A DNA stretch of 64,000 nt, taken from contig JAGQDJ010000014.1 in assembly GCA_022885665.1 (NCBI GenBank), positions 124,001 to 188,000 on the forward strand, given 5' to 3'. The position numbers and the translations under genes are program-made. Below are positions 13,641 to 28,400 of this stretch, one piece after another (within the stretch, counting starts at the first letter, position 1; each line of letters opens with the position of its first letter). The stretch is from Triops longicaudatus (Eukaryota; Arthropoda; Branchiopoda; Notostraca; Triopsidae). The notes under the pieces were generated by a model. The model made no database searches and had not been told where the DNA came from. It saw nothing but the letters and a program-made list of their open reading frames with translations.

Positions 13641-16600
13641 ACTGAAAATAAAACCATAAATGCTATTTTTTGGAAGGTAATTGAACATAAGGCAATACCT
13701 TCCAACAATATTGCAATCATGATTGTACAACAATGAAAATGTTTATATTGAAAGCGATGTAAAGAACGAATTTGTCAAACAAACGCTTGATACGTTATAT
13801 GCAGCGTGATCTACGCTCAGTCAAGCTATTTTTTCTCGAATTGGTCATATTTTGGCGGCAGTCCCTTTACGAAATTTCGTAAGTTTGGTTACGAAACGAA
13901 AAAATCCCAGAGGGAATTTTCATCACGAGCTCTACACGCCAAGAAAAAGATACTATGAGAATACAAAAATACCAAAACTAGTTAATAAAAATAACGAAGA
14001 ATAATTAAAAAGCGAAGTAATAAAAAAACGATAAAAATAAACAGCTGATAGCATTGAATATAAACAACTACAATGAACTGCATACAAGTAAAAAAATTGC
14101 ATAGTAAACTATACCATTTTCATTTGGGAACTTGACTTTAGGGGGAAACTCAAGAGTTGTGTAAGAAAAAGGATAATTTAATTGGTAGAACCCAGGCTTA
14201 AATTGCGTATGGATTGACTGAAAATGCGTAGCCGCATTTAGCCAGTAAAAAAAATGCAGTTAATTAGTGCAATACTGTCTTGAGTGTAAGTAGGACTCAG
14301 TCAATCTTTCCAGGAAATAAGCTTTGCTTTGGCGCTTTGGTGTCTGAAAACCACAATAGAACCAAATAAGGGAAAAGGATGACCCATTTGTTTATATATT
14401 GAATCTAGCCCACAACAGGAGCGTAATGCCTCTTTTGTATTGCGACGAACGAATCGAGTGATGAAACAGGTACGCAGAGAAACCACGAAATCGGAAATGA
14501 TTGGGTCTGTTCTCATGATCTGTTCACTTTAGGTTATGGATTGGGGGGTGCTAATACACATGAAATCTTATTAGGAAGGGGTTATAGGGAAAAGTTTTTA
14601 CCCTCATTCTCACGGGAAGTGGTCTAACGACATCCCTTACACGACCCTACCCCCCTGAAATAACAAGTACAAGAGTTTTACCTTATTACCCCGATTCTCT
14701 TTAACGCTATGGGAAAATTTGGCATCTTCCTGTATCCTGTCTTTATGCTAATCCGGAACTCTTCGGCTTTTCCTTGTGTTTACTCCATTGCATTCTATTA
14801 CCGGTTGTAGATTAGAACCATCTTTATCCATACCCTGTTCTCGCTCGTGAACTATGGTATGATAAAGGTCTAGTACTTCGTAAATAACATGACACAGAAA
14901 TGATTATAGCTACTTCCAGGTTACTAACACTTATAGAAGAATTTAAAAAAAACAAATGTGGTAAAAATTTCATAAATTACACTTGGTGAGGTAGAAATCG
15001 CCAGTATAGCCACTATTCGCGTTTCCATGGAAACAGAAATTGTGAAATGTCAAAGTCATGTCACTTTCACGTCCTTAGTAATTTCCGTCTAGGGATGTAA
15101 TTCACTGCTACACGAAGGCCATGGTGAAGCTTGATTGCTTATGGTCGATTTCAGTGGGAGATCTTGCTTACGATTGATTACGAATTTAAATTTTAACATA
15201 ATTCAATTTTTTTCTTTTACTCATGAACGTTGCATTGCCGTTCATTTATTGAAAAATTTTTCTTTTTTTTAAGAAAGAGCTCACAATTTTTGCCTTTTTT
15301 GCTATCTGGAAAGCTGCGATTTTGTCGCTAATAGAATACCGTATGTTCCAGAATAATTTTCAGCGTAAAAAAATCTTTAATATCGTATAACTCATTTCAG
15401 ATTCACTGAGCTTTAAGTCATATTTGAGTAGAAAGGTTTCGAGGATAAGAACAAAAAACGCCTCAATACAAGCCTCTATTTAAAATGCTCAGCACGTTTC
15501 AACTACCAATTAGAAAAATTGATATTTCATTCCAACTCCTTATGTCCATTATCCAGTTTACACGGGTTAAACGTGAAGCTATTTCTATATCAAGCCCGGA
15601 ATTTTTCTGCTTTATATTTTCTGCTATGTGGAACATAACTAAAAAGTTTTAAGGAAGAAGATTGCTTCTATTCAGAAGATCTTGACTACGCACAAACTAT
15701 GACCTCTTGTCAGATTTGAGATTTTTTTATTATTTTTTTTATTTTAGGATCTTGTACAGTAGACAAAAATTGGCCTTGTCCAACATCTAACGACAAGCAA
15801 AGCTTTACGGCAACAAGTATAGCCACTTGCACAGTATCGCGTCCAGTTCCTGAAAAACTTTTCTTGAATGAAGCCATAAGTACATGCTTGCTTGTTACCT
15901 TTCCAACATGCAAAGATAGCTCGTCGCTGCCTTGCACTTGACGTCGATATATGATAGTGTCTTTTATGCAAGCAAATTTTTTTAAAGTGAAGTTTTTCCC
16001 AAACCGTCTTAATTAAGCAACCGGCACCACATTAAATTCACATGACTGATTTATCTCGTTAAAACACAGGTGACCTTCTGTATTAACCTTAAGCTAAGGA
16101 AATTAGATTAAGTAACTACCTACTAGCCTACAGTGACTGAACGAAGGCAACAATGAATTTCGTTACCAGGGAAAAGCTGGACTTGTAAAGTTGCTCGGAA
16201 ACATACTGGCTATACCTACATCTACAAGAGATTTGTCGGAAAGACTATGTAAGAACATGTATCAAGTTATGCAAGTCGCCTTCTATAACTATAACACTTC
16301 TTTCAATCGTCTTGTACAACTATAATTGAAAATCGGAACCCGTGTACCCCAATTCCAAATATAAAAATAATTTGATTAAAAAAAATCAATAATGGCTTCA
16401 CGGTTGACTGCAGTAAACCGCAAATTGTATATGTTCTTCTTTGGTGCTTTCGCTGCTCGGGACTTTTTAGGGGTGTTGCTGAGTTGCTTTATGGTTGACT
16501 AGTCAAAATTAAAGGTGTCGAATTTAAAAGGAAGGCTACCAATACTTTTTTCCCTTCACTGTTCATCCGCTAAGAAAGCAAAAGCTACTATATCTACCGC

Positions 16601-19600
16601 TAAGGTATTATGTCAAGAAAAATCGTGCCTGGAGCCAGCGACGAGCCAAAGTCGTGCAACGGATGTGGCAATTTTGATTTCAAAATTTCCTTAGACAGAC
16701 TTGAAAGAAAATCAAGAGCAAAATGGCCTGATTACCTTTGTAAGTAGCCAGGGTTCGTCTTCTTTTTCTTCTGCTTCCTGCAAATGACCGCCGTCTGATA
16801 CAATTTGTGGCCTGTTGAGCTAGCTTGTGGCGAACTGCTCCAACTTGACCCTGGACAAGAGAGGTCACCCGGTAATTTCGGTACTTACGACGCAAGCAAC
16901 CCTAGGCGAGAAGGTATAATTTGCTCTCATTTCTGGTGCTACTTTTTCTGGGTAATAAACGACTTAACAGGAATTCCAACACAAACACTAGCCTTGACTT
17001 TCGTTTGTCAGACAACTTACTTCCATTGATGATTTAAAATTAAAAAAATAAAAAAAAATAAACAAAATAACCTTTCCCGTGAAGTAACTTGTGTTACATA
17101 GATAATCCCACTAGTCACAACCTGTAAAAGGTTAATTTCCTTTTACTGATTTCGCTTCCTTTCCTTCGATCTTTGCTCGGAAATCAAGAAGCAATAGCGT
17201 CGAAACGTATTTCCATGCACGTATGCACACATAACTGTTATTAAGCTTTGTCGTTGCTACGACGGCTGTTGGGTTTTCCTGGATTGGATTTGCAGAAAGA
17301 AAAGGCTTTTATGCAGTTTTATTGATTTTTTTTTTTTATTTTTTCACTTTTGTAGTGCTACATTTTGCTTCCTTTTTACAGCACCAAACCCTTAGAATTC
17401 CCCAGAGGATTTCGTGATTTTTTTGTTACTGAAGAGGGATGTTTTGAAATGGACTTGAAAGGAGGCAACGTGCTTAAGCCTGGCGGTATACAGAAGTGCT
17501 CAGCACGTGCACTGACAACAAGTCCGAAGAAGGTCAAAGATTAGAGGAAATGGTGGTTGACGACACCTTCGTGCTCAACACTTAAAAGTTGGTTGGGGAG
17601 CAATTCTGACAAGTAAATTGCTAATAGTCACCCTCTTCCTCCATGCCCCATCCCTTTATACGTGTTATAGCGCAAAAGATAGTCTTTTTTGTTTTTTGTT
17701 TTTTTTTTTTTTTACAAGTTTTAAAATCATTTTTAGATTTTACCTGGTAAAGGTGAATTTTTGGTCAGAACCCTCGTCGAAATTAAGCAAATTAACTACG
17801 ATGGTAGTAACTTTAAAGAGCGAAAGACAAGAATGTAAAAATTCATCGTTAATATAGTGCCCTGCCCTCAGGGTAAGATTCGATAGGAAAAAAAAGGAAA
17901 AAAACGAGAGCAAATCGAAAATGGCACTGCTCCTTCAATTAAAATCTGACATACGTTTCATACAACAAGCAAGAGGCAACACACGGACTAAAATTAAATA
18001 AACATCTTTTTAAATAAAAAAATACTATTTGAATTTGTGGCATAATGCTTGCAAGGGTGCCTTGCAGATGACCAATCTGACAATCAACATTGACAGCATG
18101 TCCCTGCAGGCTATTGAGACAATATCAACCAGATATTTTGTAAAATGTAGTATTCTTCTGCTACAGTAGAACGTCTTACTTATCCCTATTTCTTGTCAAA
18201 CCTACAGCGTCTTCGTTAGCAAAGTGATAGGTGTGAAAAATATAACCAGAAAGAACCTCTTGGTAAAAACATAAACATCACCCACGCTTGTTTTCGCGCT
18301 TTCTTGCCATACAGTTTTCTTGGAAAAGCTGTTAAAATGCCATTTCTAAAGCTTTTGCGGCGTTTAAGAGTGTCAAGCTTGACACCTTGTTACACAAGAA
18401 CTAGCTTTATCGGCGTAAATGGCGTGTGACATTGCCTGTATAAGTACAGCTAACTCGCCTACCAAGTTTGCTTAGCTTGCTGGAAAATGAAAAGTCAATC
18501 TCAAATCTCCGTCGTTGCAGCTGCTTTTTGCTGGCTTGACTTCCTTTCTGTATCGTCAAAAGGCGTGTGCCAAAGGAAAACCACCTTTGCAGTAAAGCCT
18601 TTGGGATATTGGAAACTTTTGAGTTCAATCGAATAAATTTACAATTGAATAGTCTGCCCTTTTCTGTTACCCATACGAGTTTGCGTTAAAATCTTGGGAC
18701 AAAGCTAAAAAGCAGCTGCAGTAGGCTTCAGACCAAGAAGTCTCGTGTTGAAAAGAAGAGAGAACACGTTCCCCAATTTTCTTCATGGTTAGACAAGTCT
18801 TGCTTTCGAGAAAGTGGACAAAACTTTGTGTTCCCCCATTGTTGGAAGAAAATTAAACGATTTGCCTGCACCTTTTTCTCTTTTCAGACTTTCGATGTCT
18901 ATTGTCCCTCATAGTAGAGCAGGTCGAAAATTAATGATTTATTCTCACACCCCGCAGGTGAAAAATTTCCCAATTCTAGAAGCGTGTGTCAATCGATTGG
19001 ATTTCGGTCTGCAGAACTTACCCAAAGACCAAGTTGTTTGATGCGCAAATTTTGGCCACGCGGATTTCTAGCCTTCTCGGAATCCCAGGTGGTCTCTATT
19101 GGAAATTGATTTTTTTTCTATTACTTCTTGCGCTTTGATGTAATCTTTCAAAACCCCCACGAACGCTGTCATTACGCAGTGTTGCCATGATATAATTCAA
19201 ATTGACGCTTGAAGCCCTTGATTGCTTCTCACAAACTATTGAAAATATCAACATCGATTTAGCGAAGTAAGTTCTAGTTATGTTCCAAAAAGACTTCTGT
19301 GACGGTAAAGTTAGTGCCAATAGAAGGTAAATCAAAACTTCATCTAGTTTTCAAAAAACTTCTACTATCAATTTGTAAGGGGTTGACGAATCTTAGCACC
19401 CCCAGAAATGAAGTTCACCATTTTTTCCTTAAGCAATCTTCGATATTTAATGGGGGGAAAATAGTTTTTGAACGCTACAGCAAGTTTCTGGGAAATTGCA
19501 GTGTTGTATTACTTGCCTTTGTTTCTATATTTGTCCGGTTGGGGAGGAAAAGATTTCTAGGAAAAAGTGCTACTGTTCGATTTCGCCACGCAGCTGCCTC

Positions 19601-22438
19601 ACATGGGGTTCCGCCATTTACAAAACAAAAAACATTCTAAAAAGGGCATCTGCTACCATTCAAATTAAGTCTAACATGTGGCTCCACTTAGAATCACTGT
19701 TTGATTAGGTCCAATAAACTGTCGTTCTGACTTACGTTCAATTTGGACATTAGATACTAATATCTGATGATACATTGATACATTTGGGGTGGTTGTTGAC
19801 AATGCATGGACGGAGTTAATCCAAGATAATGAGCAGGGAAACAAAAGCCGGGCCGCACCTTTTTCAGGGCTGAGGGTGTATAGGGTGTGTTACTTTGGAA
19901 ATTATGAGGGGAGAAAAATGAACTAGTTATATGCGTATGGCCAAGTTTCATTGTCGTGGCCCCCGAGCTTATGTTCATCAAGTTGTCGGGTTGGTGACAT
20001 TGGTTTTGATAGGGGCGCTGGCATTTCCTGTTTCTGGAGAGCTTACACGTGCACCCGCCTGACTTAGCACACATGGGAGCAATAATTAATACCTTGCAAG
20101 TAGCGCGAGGCGGGGAAGTAAAAGGAGAAAAGGAGGAGAAACACCGGAAACACCCCATCCCAGCGCAGTTGTTTGACAAAGATTTTGGGACTCTCTCAGT
20201 TGGCTCGTGCCCTTGCTGTTTCTGGTCTAGCCCTTGCTCGTTTAACTCTCCCTTTTCTGGGCATGTTATACTATGTGTATGTTGTAGTCTGTAGTATTTT
20301 AATGCGTACAGTACGCAGTACGCGGAGCAACTCCAACAGATTGTCGGTGTGCTTTATTATAGGAATTATTCAAACCACATGCTGCCCTTGTAACTTACTA
20401 ATCATGGGCAAAATGGGACAACGCCCCATATTTCCAATGGGATGCAAAATTTCTCTTGGGAAGAATAGACAGTAATGAGCCCATCGCATAAGAATTAAAT
20501 CTGGTGTACATGAAAGTGGTACTTGTTCCTAAGCTAAGGCGAATAAAGAAGATCACTGAAGATTGTAACTCGAGAAGAAGGAAATATCAAATAAGGTAAA
20601 TATAAAAAAGAAGGACTATTATTTATGGTGCGAATACTGACAACCGAATTCCTAGACATATTGCAATGACATTTTCGCAGGTTATTCTTTTGAGCACTTG
20701 GAACGTATTTACCTATTTCAAAAGAAACCTATATAGCAATAGTCAATGCAGTGTACAGTTTTTTTTTTTAGATTTCACGTCCATGGTAGGCTTTAACCAC
20801 TCTAGCTTTAACAGACGTGGTTGTCGGACAGCTTTTTTCATAAATATACTCTACCGGCAATTTTTCATATTATCTTTTTTGAAGTTCCATGTAATGTGGT
20901 GATAATTTAGCTCAGTATAAGACAACTGCATTCAACTGACTGAAAGATAAAAGTAAATAGAACCTTTATACAGATCGAATTGTGACATAAGCTCGTAAGA
21001 TATGCTTGACTCACGAATAACTAGCATGCATGTAAAGGTCATTCAATGCTAAGCTCTCTTTAATCTACTATAAACTGATTTATTCCGAATTGTTGTTGAA
21101 TACAAGCTGTTAATGGGTGTTAGCTCAAATGCAGCGTAGAGTTCGAACGTTGTGCTAGTGCTATACGAGGTATTAAGTATTGTAAGTTCTTAAAGTTTTG
21201 AAAGGTCGTTCTTAAAGTTTGTGCCATTTTCTACCCAACATTTGAAAACGACTTCTCTATACGCAATTAAACTTATTCAATAATGTAAGAACCATTTATA
21301 TAGCACTGGGACTAGGACCATGTTTTCCTTTATTCGGGCGGCCATACGCGTGGCTTTCTCGGAGCCTTGTGGAGCAATCTTAGTTTTATTTGCAAAAAAA
21401 AAGAGAAAGAAGTCAATTTTTAAGCGAACTTTTTTTCCCGTAAAGGAATTTTGAATAGAGCAGAGAAGATGATTTTCTTATTGAAGAATGTCGGTACTAT
21501 AAGGAGGGTGTGTTAAAACGTCCAGGAAAATTCTAGCAGTTTCAATCGGGAAATCTCAGCCACGCGCTGCGCTTGTTTTCTGTAGCTCCGCACGTGCGGA
21601 AGACACACGTCTGTTCTTCTCATTTAACCTGCCCATTTCAAGCGTCTCACAATGCTTCCGTGTGATAAGCCGACAATCAAGAATATCTCCTGAATTGTCA
21701 GAAGTGGGCTTGTATTCATCACAGTCGTTATTATGTCCGTATATAGCTGTGTTTTTTTTACCATATTAACGACACCCTAGTGAAAAAATATAGTACTCTT
21801 TGAGAAAGTGTTTCATGAATTAGTGTATCTATAAGAAAGAGCTTCAAGTGTAACGTAAAAACATATCGTTTACGAAGATATTTTCACCGAGTTTGTTGAC
21901 ATAAGTGGAATATTCCATAATCGGTATGGACAATTCGAAGCTCTACTGTAAGAAACAAAAATTATATTAATGCCGAAGAAGGGGAGAGTGGTGGAATTGC
22001 GTAGTTTTAACGAGAGGAATTTGTCGACAAATATAGTGACGACACTAGAGTCGACTTCAGTAGCGTAAGAAAACAACTCGAAATAATAGCGGGGAAACGA
22101 AATAGAAAATTTAAAGAAAATCTAACACTGGGGACATAGGTCAGGAACACGGTGACAAGAAGAGGTAGGCGTAATTTCCTCGGAGTTTTCGACTACTGGA
22201 ATACGAAACTAACTATCCAGTATTTTTGTATCTAGACAAAACAAAATAAAGATTCATATAAAGGTGATAAATAATCATTTAAATCTAACTTTCCCTCCAA
22301 ATAATAATTAAAAGAGAAAAATAAATTACTGTCAACCAGTTTTTCAAGTTTGAAGCTTTGGAATACCCGCTTCAAATTTGCCATCTTGCGGTGCTTTTGT
22401 ACCCCATGCTTGTAAGCGTTGGTGTGTTCGTTACGAAA

Positions 22439-25400
22439 ATGGCTGTGAACGTGGATAGTTTCGCCGGCATATTATTGCCCGGAGAAAGTGAGATCATCCC
22501 CGAACCTATCAGAAACAAAATTGCCAGTCACATAAAAATTCAGCAAACTGCACTAGACGACTTAAAAGTTTCTCACGAAAAATTACGACTCAGTTCAGGT
22601 AACCTTTACATTCGTCTTGCTATGTTTTTCTTCCAACAATCTTCTCAAACTTGCGGCGTGCTATTTCACATCTTTGTTTTTCGTCCCTAGAGCAACAATG
22701 TTTCGATTTGGGTAAGGAATTACAGTTTTATCAGTCCAAAGCTGCCACTGAAAACAACACTTTGCAAGACTTGGAACAAAAGAATCAGAATTTATCCAGT
22801 CAGTTGGAAGCTGCCCGGAAATCTTTGTCAGAAATTGAAGACAAGTATCAAAAGTAATGTCAAACAGATTACTTCAAATCAGTTGCCTGGTTTTACATTC
22901 AAATTCTTACATAAAACATTTATACTGTGCCAATTTAAACAACCCCATGGTAATTTTCAACAACTACTTTAGGAATGAATCCATACTTAAAGAAGTGGAA
23001 AGGGAACGTCAAACGCTCTCTGAAGACAAAGAAGGACTTTTATCCCTTTCTGCACGTCGTTTAGAGGAAATTGACCGACTCAGTGCCGAACTCAAGTCTC
23101 TATCAGAGCAATTAGCTTCTTGTCAACGCGAAAAACGGGAAGCCTTAGTCCATTCCGAAGAGTTTCACACTAAAGAATTGGAGCTAGAGTACAAAGAGAA
23201 GCGCTTTGAGCAAGAGCGAGGCCTGTTTCAGAAGCAAATGCAGTTACTGCAGGAAACACTTGAAGCCCGGTCTCTGGAACTCGCCCAAGCTCGACGCGAT
23301 ATGTCTACTCAATATTTAGACCTCCAGAATGAATTAAGTCAAAAGTCCGAAGAGTTACGTATAGCCCAAGATTCCTTAGCGAGTCTCACCACCATCAACC
23401 GTAATCAAGTCAAACAGATTGAAGACCTGACCCAACGGCTCCGAGGAGCCCGGGATGTCGAAGCCAAAATGGAAGAAACATTCAGACAAGAACTTCGGGC
23501 GCAAACCAAACTAGCCGAACTTTACAAAAGTATTTTTTTTTTATGTTTACTTAATTTTGTTCATTATGCGATTTGCATTTATTATGCCGTTTTGTCTACT
23601 GGTTATGTTTCATTTTGTGTACTTTTGACTATTAATTGATGCTTACTTATAATTTGTATGGTTGCGTAGGTGTATGTTATATGTGATGATGAACGGACAA
23701 ATTTTTTGTAGATGCCAGCGAAGACGCCAAAGCCAAATCAGATGAGTTGTCGAAAGCTGTGCTTGAGTTGCAGAATCTTCTTCGTGACGCATCGAGTCGC
23801 TACGGACAGTTGGAAGCTGACTTCAAAGAGGAGAAAGACAAATGGGAATCTCACCTTGCGCAGAAGAACGAAGCTTTGGATCTCTTGCGTAAGGAGCTTA
23901 AAGACGCCAATACGTTAATTGAAGAGTGCAAGACACGTGGCGTATCCGAAGAAGCCATGCAAGCCATGTCTCCCGCTGCGGCCGCTGCCTCCAAATGGCT
24001 CAAATCAGGCTTGAGTTTAACTCAGCTGTACACGCAATACGTTTCCACTTTGGAGAACATGCAAATCAAAGAAGACGAAAATCGACGCCTTAACACTTAC
24101 ATTGATCAGATTCTGAAGGTAAATTCTGGTTGTCTCTCTTTCCACCGTAGAAAAGTTAAATAAAATGTTCGGCAAAGAAGTGAATGTCACGCGTTGCTTG
24201 CTAGTTTGGTTTTAATTGCAACTTTTAATATTTTTTTCCAGGAAATTGAGGAAAGAGCGCCAGGTATGGTTCAATTAAAGGAAGAATATGAAAAAGCTGT
24301 TGAAACGGTAGAAAACATGGGTCGGCAATTGGATGCTGCCATGGCGGAAGCTACGTACCAGAAAATGGAAGCTGACGACGCTCGACGCCAATTGGGCCAC
24401 CTAACGCGTGATCAACAGCGTCTCCAGAAGCTGAACGAAGATATGGCGCGTCAGGTACGCGTGTTACTGCGGGAAGTTGAGGAACTCCGCGGTGGCTTTG
24501 TCAGTACGGCACCCGATGACACACAAGTGTCTACAAATGAAGCCAACCCCGCATCGCAGGTTATTTCTCAGCACTTAGTTACCTTCCGGTCCATTGAAGA
24601 GCTGCAAATCCAGAACCAACAGTTGTTGGGCGTGGTCCGCGAACTGAGCGACAAGCAAGAGGCTTTGGAAGTCGAAGCTATTGAGGAACGCACACAAGAA
24701 CTCAAAGTAAATTGCTTCGCAAGGAAATATTGATAAAAAAAAGTCTATTCTGACATTGCTCTTACTTAGACGGCCTTGGATAAAGCAATGAAAGAGTTGG
24801 ATGACCTGCGTGTGGCACGTCGACGCCAAGAAACCATGGTGGAAACGCTAGTACAACAACGAGACATGTACAAAATGATTGTTAAGGACGCAAACATGTC
24901 CCAAAACCAAGTATGTTATCAGTATAAAATTTCTAAAGTGGAAGTGAATTCCAAGACTTCTGCTTTGTTGGGCTTATGGGTAACTTGATTCACACGAAAT
25001 AATATTGTTCCTAGGCGTCACTCATGCCGTTCAGCACACCAGTACGTGGATCGCCACAAAAGTCGTCGGCAGGTACCGAAGCTCAGGAAGAGAAAATCAA
25101 GTTACTCACGAAGATGCATGACGAGCTGAAAGAAGCACACGAAACGTACCGACAGGAGAGAAAAGAAACGGAAAAAATGCTCCAGACTCAATTAGACCAA
25201 GTACAAGAAGCGCTGACACAGCAACGCGCTGCGAACGCCAAATTGGCAACACAATTGGAGTTTGCGGAAGAGCGGTTCAAGATCAGCCAAGGCAATACAG
25301 AATCTTACAAACGCCAAATCGCGGCATTGGAGGAGAAAAACAAGAATTACAACGCCATTGTCGTCAAACATGAACATTCGATTACTGTTCTAAAGGATGT

Positions 25401-28400
25401 AAGTTTTTCACATTTTAATTTTATTACTTTTCTAGATTTTTCTTTGTTGTTTGTCCTTATTTCTTTTTCACTATATCCCTTATCTTTCTTTGTGTTAACG
25501 TTTGTCTTAATCTGTTGTGTGTTGTGTAGGAAGCGTTGAAGGCTCAGCAGCAATTATCCCGGTCGCAAGTAGCTTTGTCGCTCGCACAGCAAGAATTGCA
25601 AATGGTGAAGGAATCCGAGCAGCGTTTACGGCTCGAACGCGAGAGTTTGCACCAAGAACGCAAATCGCAAACGCTTTTCTTGTCCAACTTGGAAGCCATT
25701 CGCAATAATCTAGAACATGGTGATACTGCCACCAAGCAACGTTTGGAAAACCAAGTGGATAATCTCCTGAAGGAAGTGACGTTACTGCGCAAGAAACTCG
25801 AACAAGAAACACAGCAACACCATGAAGGCGTCCAGGCTTTGGAAAAAGCTCGACTAGATTTGCAAAAGCAGTTAGAAGCTGAGAAAGAGAAGTCACGTGC
25901 TTTGGAAGCCCGCATTGAAGACTTGAGCGTTACGGGAACAGGCCAGGCTGGACTCTCCACGGCTGTTCCCACAACCAGTGAAGAAGGACGAAGAATTTCA
26001 TTGGGATTGAGCAAACCTGCGGGTGGTAAAATACCGACAGGTACGTTAGTAATATTTGGGTTCATATGAGATTAAGAGATCGTAGGAAGAATGTACTTAA
26101 TTGTGTAGGAAGCACTCCATCAGCAGCGGATACTCACCTGGTAGCTGATTTGAGAACTCAGTTACTTGAAGCACGTAACGAGGTGGAATCGTTGAAGGCG
26201 CGTTTGGAGAGTTTGCAAGCTCAGAGTAATGAATATCGCGATGTGGCGCAAACGATGGAAGAACGCATGCGCGAAGCCAATGAAACTTTGTCGACTTGTC
26301 AAGCCGAGATGAAAAAGATCAGCGAAGCGGCTGAAAGTGAGAAAGCGGCCTTGAATCAAACGATGACAGAAATGAAACGAAAACTTGACGAAGCACAAGA
26401 GGAATTGAAACGCCTTAATGCGGACAACTACGACCAGTGCGTAGATCTCAAACGCCAGCTGACGGACCTGAAACTCGAAATGCAACAACTGACAGAGCGC
26501 AGCGAAGAGGCGGTGCGAACGGAAAGCCAAGCCAAGGAAGAGTTACAGCGCCAAGTCAAGTGGGTTTGTTCACTTTTCGTACCAACGATAGAAAGAATGG
26601 AGGGATTTTAAGCATTTTGACGTTTTTATTTTTTGTGCAGAGTCGCAGCAGACGCGCAAGCCAAGTACGAACGCGAGCTGATGCTACATGCCACTGACAT
26701 GGATGCGCTGAATAACTTGCGACAAGGAATGGAACAGGCCCAAGTCAGAATTTCCGAGTTGGAAGTAACCGCGCGACAAGCTCAAGCTGCGCTGGAAGGT
26801 AAATTTATAAAAGGATTTGATCGTTCTTGTGAAAACCTGTTTTTTTTTATCTAGAGGAGAAAGGAAGCTGGAAAGTTCAGCGAGAAAACTCGGAAAAAAT
26901 TGTCGAGGACTTGCGACAACGAAACGAGGACCTAGAAAGAGAAACTTCACTCCTGCAAGAGCAGTTGGTTACTTTGAGCAATCAGTTGACATGTCTGTCT
27001 CAAACACAGGTGAGAAACTTTTGTTTTCTGTATTCTACGGTAAACCAAGCCTTATTGTTGACTGGTTAGTTGTAGAAATTGCGGTTTTCAACATGTGATT
27101 TTTTTAAAATGTTTTTTTTTATTATCTTATGTCGTTTTCTTTGGCTGTACTGGGCAAGAAAAACGTGCACCATTACAGCCAAGGAAAACATTATTCATAC
27201 GTTTATATTCATACTTTTTTATTGAGATCTTCCGGCGTGAGCCAAGCTCGTTGCCGTAATTCATACTTTTTATTTTCATGTTTTTTTAGATTTTACTTGT
27301 TTTCTATTTATTATTTGTTTATTATAATTGTGTAATTTGCACATTTTCTTAAAGCAGGATACTGGTAACCGATCGCTGAATGCTTCATTTTCGGAGGATG
27401 AGCCTCGAAATCAGGAACAGTTGTTAGAGTTGATTAAGTTTTTGCGGCGGGACAAGGAGATTGCGTTGACGCGCTTTGATGCGGCCCAAGGGGAAAACCA
27501 ACGTTTGAAAGCCCAAGTTGACCAGCTTGAAAAACATGTGAAAGAACTTGAAGAGCTTTTGCGCCAGGAAAGAGAGAAATTGGGGGTAAACTTGAGTTGT
27601 TTATATCAATCTCTGAATTCTGAGAAGGAATATTTTATTAATAAGAGTAATGTTCGACAGGAGACGACACAAACGGCTGCAAAGCACGGAGAACTCTTGC
27701 GCAAGCTGGAGACATTGAATGCCTTGACGGACAGCAACAGGTTGCTGAGGGAAGAACGCGATAATTTGCAGAGTCGGGTGGAACTCCTGACCCAACAGTG
27801 TAACCAACTGCAAGAGAAATTGGGTCCGCTGGAAAAGAATTTAGCAGAAGCTAACAGCAAAGCTGAAGCTTTGACGACTGATAACCAAGCCTTAAAAGCG
27901 GACGTAATGCGTTGGCGAGAACATACCAACCGTCTCATTGAAAGAGTCAATAAAAGCAATCCAGAAGAACAAAAACGTTTAATGTAAGTAGCGAATTTAT
28001 TAACCCTGAAGTAATCATAAGATAAATTAACAATAAAACTAAGAGTGGCAATTTTCTTGACACTTTAGTGTTGTTAATCTTATTTCTTTTCCGTTTTATG
28101 CGTCTATTTATTGTATGAAAAATGTACCTCTAATAAGTGTGTGACCTCTTTTCTTCTGCATAGGCAAGAAAAGGAGGCTTGTATGAAGCAAGTGACTCAA
28201 TTGACGGAGCAGAATACTAAATTGCAAGGTGAAGTATCTCGGTTGAGTGGCCAAATAGGAACAATTCAACAAAACCTGAGAACCGCTTCCACCAAACAAC
28301 AGCAAATGGTCCTGTCCATGCAAGCCAAGGAAGCCGCACAACAACAATTGAACGAAGAACGTCAACGACTGTCAGAAGAAATGGAGACCCTTAAGAAACA

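Larger units (their letters stand above)
7676..22438. other. Gene-poor segment, right part
   Basis: Nearly 15 kb without a supported gene, ending at the TPR start. It contains AT-rich DNA, T-tracts (near 17330 and 17700), a perfect 11-bp inverted repeat at 10302-10330 and a degenerate tandem repeat near 13.2-13.6 kb. Single splice-bounded frames (16850-16736 and 20033-19923, minus) were seen but cannot be joined to anything. Confidence 0.6.

Noticed and set aside
16736..16850. 115-bp minus-strand segment between good acceptor and donor
   Set aside because: Open in two frames, neither recognisable, and no neighbouring exon could be linked.
19757..20179. 140-codon minus-strand frame, with a smaller splice-bounded frame (20033-19923) inside it
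   Set aside because: Cys-rich but no family pattern. The 36-codon splice-bounded frame is short enough to occur by chance, and no partner exon was found.
25544..26065. 173-codon minus-strand frame
   Set aside because: Antisense shadow of TPR coiled-coil exon 8.
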